DNA from: Sepioteuthis lessoniana | Taxonomy: Eukaryota; Mollusca; Cephalopoda; Myopsida; Loliginidae | DNA length: 64,000 nucleotides | NCBI GenBank assembly: GCA_963585895.1 | Contig: CAUZXS010005810.1 | Span: 121,001 to 185,000 of the forward strand | Direction: 5' to 3' | Shown: one piece after another, positions 57,958-64,000 of the stretch | How the letters are laid out: each line of letters begins with the position of its first letter | Position numbering within the stretch: position 1 is the first letter of the stretch | The notes under the pieces: model-generated | Databases searched by the model: none | What the model was told of the DNA's origin: nothing | The model's input: only the letters and a program-made list of their open reading frames with translations | Translations under genes and position numbers: made by a program

Positions 57958-58042
57958 AAAAGTTGAATTACAGACACAAAAGCTCATCAAAATAATTTAA
58001 TAAATTATTTTGATGAGCTTTTGTGTCTGTAATTCAACTTTT
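57958..58042. repeat. Near-perfect 85-bp palindrome
   Basis: Arms of 42 bp (57958-57999 and 58001-58042) are exact reverse complements around a single central base. Starts aaaagttgaattacagacac. Would form a long hairpin in DNA or RNA. No coding content. Confidence 0.97.
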
Positions 58043-58329
58043 CAACACAATTATAAAAATTATATCTTTATATTTAAATTGCTTAAATTATTAATAATGT
58101 TTGCCAGTGTTTTTCTTCTTTTTGACAACAAATTTCTAATTTCATTTTTAATGGATTAACATTTTTTTTAATTACGAAAATGGTTCTTCAGTCAGAATGT
58201 CACCTGGATGTTATTTGCACCTTAATTTTTAATGTATAACATTTTTTCTGGTACTTCATAAATATTGCATGTTTAAAGATTGCATAGTAATTGATGAATT
58301 AGGCCTTTTAACTTTCCTTATTAAAACAA

Positions 58330-59213
58330 ATTTACTCACACACGATCTACATCACTCATTATCTCACTATATGTATGAATATAAATCTCACTATCACACA
58401 TTCAGTATCCATCTCAATCACTCAGTATGTATCTATATTACTCTCTCACTCATTCACTATCCATATGTCACCCTATCTCACTATAAGTCTATCTGTGTCT
58501 ATATCACTCATTCACTTTCTCACTAACTTACTCTAATAATTATCTATTTCATTCACTTATACACTCTCTCACTTACTATTCTAATCATTATGTCACTATC
58601 TGATAATTCATCTTCCTCCCTCAATATCTCACTATATAATCTTAGTCCCTATTTATATATCTATCTCTCTGACTTCATCTACCTCACTAATTATATCAGT
58701 CACTATCTTACTATTTATCTCTAAATGTCTATCTCAGTCACTTACTATCACACTATCACTCTCATTCACTCTACCTATTTCAGATAGCTACTCACTATCA
58801 CACTCACAAGAACTCTAGCTCACCATCTAGTTTTCATCTCTCTATATTAATCATCTTCCATCTATCTCATTATTTATCAATCTCACTCACTGTAAATATA
58901 TCTTTGTACCTATCCCATTTTCTATCTATCATTAAATCTCATTCACTCACTGTCTCACTATTTATCACAATATCTATGTCACTCACTATCTATTCATCTC
59001 ACTATCTGTTTCATTCACTGAATCATTATGTATCACATAAGCTAACTCATTATATTTTTCATTATCTCACTATCTATCTCATTCACTCTGTCTATCTATA
59101 TCTCTGTCCACTCATTCCCTCACTGAATATATCTATTTCATTCACTATCTATATATTCATCTATTGAACACAATATCTTTCTATTTATCTATCTCACTAT
59201 CTAGGTATCTCTC

Positions 59214-59253
<40 letters not shown>

Positions 59254-59830
59254 ACTTACTATCCCTCTTTCTTTCTCACTAGGTAAATATATATCTATCT
59301 CACTCATTCACTAACTCTGTATGTATTTATTGTTATATTTCACTAACTCAATTACTATCATATCCACACATTATCTATTTCACCCTCTATGCATCTATCT
59401 CATTATTGCATGTAATATATATATATATATATATATCACTCATCCTCTATCTATTTCCCTCATATTTTATTTATCAATCAACCTACCTATCTCACACGTT
59501 ATTTCATTTACTCTCTATCCATTTCAATAACTATCTTACTAAGTCACTGAATTACTATGTATCTCATTCACTACATATCACACTGTCTATTTCACTGACT
59601 CACTCTATCTTTCTCAATATCTATCTTGATAATTCACTGATCAGTTTTGATTTATCTTACTCACTCTCTATCCCTCTATCACACTCATTCAATCACTCAG
59701 ACACTATTTATCTCTCTCCCTATCTGTGTAGCTCCCTATTTATTTCACTCAATATCTATTTTTCTCTATTTAATTATATATCTATCTCATTAAATGTCTA
59801 TTTAATTCATCATACAATGTATGCAATTCT
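58330..59830. repeat. G-poor array of degenerate tctatctcactcac repeats, ~1.5 kb
   Basis: Endless variants of tatctatctcactatc and cattcactcact; G is nearly absent from the + strand. Open frames are Ser/Leu/Tyr/His repeats and not genes. Two AT runs are embedded at 59219-59250 and 59416-59437. Confidence 0.9.
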
Positions 59831-59834
59831 CTAA

Positions 59835-61840
59835 CATCTAGGTATAAAATAACCCTTGGTATGTTGACATACCATTAAGATAAATCACTCAAAATATTCA
59901 ATGAACACTATGGTTCAAAGGAAAAGAAACAATCTTTCTCAATGAAAAAAATTACCTGTCTTGATGATAAAGATATAGATTGCTAAAGAAAAGCCATTTG
60001 CCAAAGAATTTAAATGTTTTACTAAACAGAACAGATTGAAATACATTGTAAAGACTTATTTTCATAAAACGTAGACTAGTTTGCAATCAGTTAGTCTATG
60101 AAATCCAAACAGTTTTCTGATTATTAGAATTGTTAATAATTGCATATTTAGTAAAACTTTTACTTTTAGCATTCAACTTGCAACCACATTTATGTTGATA
60201 GATAAAATTTATATTATGTATGTAATTTAAGTGTTCAGTTAGTAGTATTTTGAGGAGATGGAGACTTGCACTGTCTCAAACAAGATGGTGCCATAAGGTC
60301 TTACAATTATCATCCTGCTGTTGAGCAGGCCACTATTCCCTTGGATTTATAGGACAGATATTATGAGAGAAAAAGAAAACAAAACAAAATTCTAATGGCT
60401 AGATAATCTTTGAAACATGAAAGGATCACATTCCACCTTACTATTCATTGTCAATAATAACTCCTTAATATCTTCCACATTAATTGACAAAGCAAAGGAT
60501 AATGAAGTCATTCTTCTGATCCTTACCACCACAAGAGAGCCATAAGGTGTAACTAATAGATGTAATATGATATCTATAAATACAATACCAATATACAAAT
60601 GAAATTAATTCATAACATAGTTATCAAAAATGCCCTCTTATGTTTTTTTTCTTAGCCCTTTTACTGAAATCATCCAATTTATTCCTAAATTTTCTATACC
60701 ACTGCTGTTTTTGATCTGATTCTGCAATTTGTTTCAAAAATATATTATTTTATTAGCCAAAAAATTCCAATTGCCTAATAGATTTAGTTTTTGAAATCTG
60801 ATCTGATAGAAAATTTCCTATTTGAGGTATAATATAGTAAAAATGTCTACTGTGATTAGAAATTCCGTTATTTTGAAATCTCATGCATGTGGCATTGCCA
60901 AAAATACCTTCGGCCCCATCGGCATTCCCCTTATTAGGGGTGCTTCAGGCGCCAGGCAACTAACCCAACCCTCCCGAAAGCGGTAAAAGCCTTGGGGGTT
61001 ACAGCCACCCAGCCAGATCCACGCCGAAGCAACCACAGCCGGCCGAAGTGCAACCCAACAACTGAAGCGAAAAATGCTTTCTGTCCCCCGGTGCATTCAG
61101 GCAGGACTTATATAACCATGCCAAACTGTCACATCCAGGTCAATCACACAATGTATCTATTGCTAGTTAAAACCTGCTGCTGAAGGGTTGCACATAATTG
61201 CTTTTTATCGATTGAGGATGAATATTTTTCATTAGCCTCTTGTAGCGTTGTCTTTTTTGTGATTAGGGGAATCGTAATTTGTTGTTGTTGATCAGGACAA
61301 AATGATTTTAACTGAAATGATTTGTTTGCTCTGTGATAAGGACATTAAAAAAAAATGAAGTTTAATGAGCATCAAAATGTATGATACTCATAAGGTAAAC
61401 TAATATGTTAAGTTTAATCTGGACATTGAAAGATTTTATGACAAAAAATTTTAAAAAAAGGGAAGCTTATAGGATTTACACAAGGAACATGTGAAGTAGA
61501 AAATTTTCGAAAAATAGGATCCAAAACTCACTTATTCCCAAAATAGAAATTGCCAAAAAAATAGTTTCAGGAACCTGATTAGACAGAATAGTCACATGCA
61601 GGTGATGTCAACTATGTCCGCGTGGTTCCACAATTTCCAACAAAAAGAATATGAACAACACAGAGAAAAGAAAATTCACCTGGTACATAAAAATCAAAAA
61701 CAAAACAAAACATTGTTTTATATAGTAAACAAACCAAGAAAAACAATACAAAGTAGCAAAATCTTCGAATATTATTTGTTAGAAATTTGTGCGTGTGTGG
61801 GAGGGACTAATACAAATATTATGCAAATGTAAGTGTTGCA
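59835..61840. other. Downstream intergenic DNA
   Basis: AT-rich with one compositional island at about 60895-61115 (GC-rich, e.g. aaccacagccggccgaagtg) whose abrupt edges suggest an inserted repeat. No gene recognised. Confidence 0.5.
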
Positions 61841-62019
61841 GAGCCGATAAGCACATCGACCCCTTGAATTATTTTGAGTTAAGCGTGCAAGTAATGACAG
61901 CCAAAAGAATGATGAAGGAAACAAAGGTGAGATAACAGTATAACAAATATGACAATCTATTTGTCGAGTTTACAAGAACAGATGTAAATAGTTGTTGATG
62001 TATGTTGACGTTGTTGTTG

Positions 62020-62190
62020 TAGTCAGCTGGATGAGTGATGTCGGTGGCCGATATGATCGACGTTAGTAGAGATCGATGTGAGTAGTTAGTATTGGTCGTC
62101 GTTGGTAGAGGTGTGTCATCGTTGATAGTGAATCAGCTAGATGAGTGATGTTGGTAGCTGGTATGGTTGAAGTTGGGAGATCGATGTCCT
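62020..62190. repeat. Two-copy direct repeat, ~109-bp spacing
   Basis: gtcagctggatgagtgatgt with ggagatcgatgt-type ending at 62020-62085, and aatcagctagatgagtgatg...gggagatcgatgtcc at 62129-62192. Flanks the hairpin array on its left. Confidence 0.65.
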
Positions 62191-62313
62191 GGTTTTTTAA
62201 GTACATTAGGTTAACCGGTCGTGTGTTGATGTAGTTGCTAGTCCGTAAAGAGAGTCGAATGAGGACTAGATGCTGCGTTGGCAGTTTGGTCACGTAGAGT
62301 CAAGCGAGTGTGG

Positions 62314-62657
62314 TGACTAAGACTTAACCATGTCTTAGCATTGCTGACCAAGTGAACAGACAGGGTAACCATGGCTAAGGTTTGTGATGCCTTAGCACAT
62401 GTGAAGTCAAGCGAGTGAATCGGGAAGTGTGGCCATGGCTTGGCTGTGCCTTATCTCTGCGGACGTATCACGAGCTGTGGCTAAGGCTTAACCATGCCTT
62501 AGCTCTGCAAACGAATTGGGAGCTGTAGCTAAGGCTTAACCGTGCCTTAGCTCTGCAAAGCTGAGTGAACGAATCAGGAACAGTGGCTGAGGCTTAGCTC
62601 TGCACAATCGAGCACACAGACTGGGAAACCACGGCTAAGTTTTGCAGTATCTTAGTG
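62314..62657. repeat. Tandem array of seven imperfect hairpins
   Basis: Variants of ggctaaggcttaaccatgcc ttagc occur at 62314, 62372, 62436, 62479, 62527, 62585 and 62633. Each is an imperfect inverted repeat (CTAAGGC...GCCTTAG). Spacing 43-64 bp, with shared spacers such as ctctgcaaacga and caagcgagtga. Confidence 0.85.
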
Positions 62658-62759
62658 CTGCGCAGACAGGCAAACAAACGGACAGTGAAACTGACCGATT
62701 TGGTTAAGACTGGATGGTCATAGAGTCCTCTTCGTGTTTGCCTCCAGGCTGTCTACTTT

Positions 62760-64000
62760 GATGTGTTCATAAGAACCGTCAGAGATACTCCAACCCACAA
62801 AAGGAGATCTCTAGTGGTTCTTAAAAGGATCTTTATCGCATGTCTATGTGACGTAAGGCGAATGCAACCACGGGATGTAGGATTGCGCCTTCAAGGGCTT
62901 TGCTCTGAATTAATAAAAGCGCCCCTTAATTTCCTAAAACATATTCATAAAAAAAAGTACATGTTTTAGGTGGGCACAAGGCCTAAAAGGTTTTTTGGGG
63001 GAAAAGGAATGGAAGAAAACTATTATTCTTGGGAGCCCTGGCTAGCCATAATCATCGTCCAGCCATTCTGTACAATTAATTCACTCTTGCATTACCTGGC
63101 GCACAACAATCACCAATACATCATTCGCTCAATGAAAAAAACCTACTTGAAACCCTGATGAAGTGAAATGACATATATACAAGTGAAAAATCATGATGGG
63201 GGATTGGAGAAAAAAGCCCTGAGAATATATTATTTTTTAAGTAAGAAACAAAAAATAAACCCCGTTTGGTTTCCCTCCCATCCCCCCATCTATGATGGGG
63301 AGAGTCGACTGTTTTCTGGTATCCAGAGTAGACCGAAAACAAGCCAAGCTATCCCTATGGGTGAGGGGGCCAAAACTAATCAGGATTAAAGAACAAGCGT
63401 GGAAGGGCGGGGCTGGGAAAAGGGACAACATAAAATACAGTAAAAAAGCTGGGGCTGGCAAGTGGTTAGGGAAGTAAAAAGAATATGGGATGGGGAGGAT
63501 CTTGAAAAACTAACAAATAACTAGGGGGTCAGGAGGTCTAAGAAATACGTAAGTTCCTACTTACCTGGGGTGGGATCCCGAGGGACCCCGACCATCGTCG
63601 CCATGCACAGGAAGAGGCAGGAAGGATGACTCCAGCATTGCGCTTTTGCGTACGACCAGGTTCGCTGTTCACCACCTTTTGGTGAATGTTATGCGATCCA
63701 AGCGTTTTCTATCGCATATAATCTTGACCCTAAGCTGATACCAAAAGAACAAGATCAGATCACGATGAGAAAAGTATGCAATGTCATAGAATTCCTTGTT
63801 TTGCGTCTGCTAAATCACCATTCTAGCCACAACTAGGATCGCCAGAAACATCCTTCACTTCTCAACCTAAAATGGAGGGTCAAAACTGTCCATAACGTAG
63901 CCAACATCGAGCAGCACAAGCTCGATATAGTTTCTTTCGAGACCATGAGAAGTCACTGGACTGAGGAAGATTTTGTATAGCCCTTCGGCACTTGTCAGAA
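62760..64000. other. Right end, repeat-like, no gene recognised
   Basis: Contains aggtgggcacaaggcctaaa at 62968, which I associate with repetitive DNA, several purine-rich runs at 63000-63480, and a 10-base match to the 5' end of U1 snRNA (63559-63568) that is not supported by the rest of a U1 sequence. The open frames lack recognisable domains. Confidence 0.4.

Noticed and set aside
58269-59834. Several open frames rich in Ser, His, Leu and Tyr
   Set aside because: They are translations of a degenerate short-repeat array in several frames.
60881-61183. GC-rich open frames on both strands
   Set aside because: Short, without recognisable motifs, and confined to an island that looks like an inserted repeat.
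63559-63568. ACTTACCTGG identical to the 5' end of U1 snRNA
   Set aside because: Only about ten bases match; the following sequence does not give the U1 stem loops or Sm site, and gtaagt just upstream makes a small local hairpin that explains the motif.
1-64000. CRISPR array or bacterial operon features
   Set aside because: Tandem repeats here have no regular unique spacers with identical repeats, and the spliced gene and repeat families show eukaryotic nuclear DNA.

Overview
The window is animal nuclear DNA: AT-rich, intron-rich, and packed with the debris of transposable elements. The repeat set (several mariner/Tc1 families, an RTE-like LINE ending in an (ATG)n tail, a Penelope-like element, Ty3/gypsy and Ty1/copia elements, tRNA-derived SINEs) together with very long introns suggests a lophotrochozoan. 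A mollusc, possibly a cephalopod, is my inference; nothing in the window proves the species.

There is one recognisable host gene, on the + strand from about 8.8 to 57.3 kb: the XLF/Cernunnos ortholog NHEJ1, a non-homologous end-joining factor. I rebuilt it from seven coding exons with matching phases (9185-9517, 12626-12823, 14667-14805, 17298-17359, 24455-24575, 55193-55407, 57135-57236), giving 389 residues. A probable 42-nt extra exon lies at 24703-24744. A compact promoter candidate (ETS, E-box and CRE sites) is at 8833-8869. The 30.6-kb fifth intron holds an unrelated C2H2 zinc-finger exon (35696-36558) in the same orientation. It has no start codon of its own and its splice phase equals that of the preceding NHEJ1 exon.

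Layout: 0-7.1 kb upstream is a nest of LTR elements, a broken minus-strand Ty1/copia element cut by three LTR insertions. 7.1-8.4 kb holds minisatellite and a duplicated interspersed repeat. 8.8-57.3 kb is NHEJ1, with its introns holding a nearly intact mariner (14.9-16.2 kb), a gypsy element with both LTRs and a target duplication (17.6-21.6 kb), a second internally deleted gypsy (25.2-26.8 kb), at least six deletion derivatives of one mariner family, a Tc1 derivative touching the zinc-finger exon, four or five RTE pieces, a Penelope-like element with a hammerhead-ribozyme-like 3' region (46.3-47.3 kb), and several SINEs. 57.3-64 kb is downstream DNA with a near-perfect palindrome, a 1.5-kb G-poor short-repeat array and a tandem array of hairpins.

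No operon-like or prokaryotic features, CRISPR arrays, rRNA genes or functional tRNA genes were seen. The elements interact mainly by nesting: LTR into copia, LTR into mariner derivative, LINE tail into mariner derivative, and Tc1 next to a coding exon.
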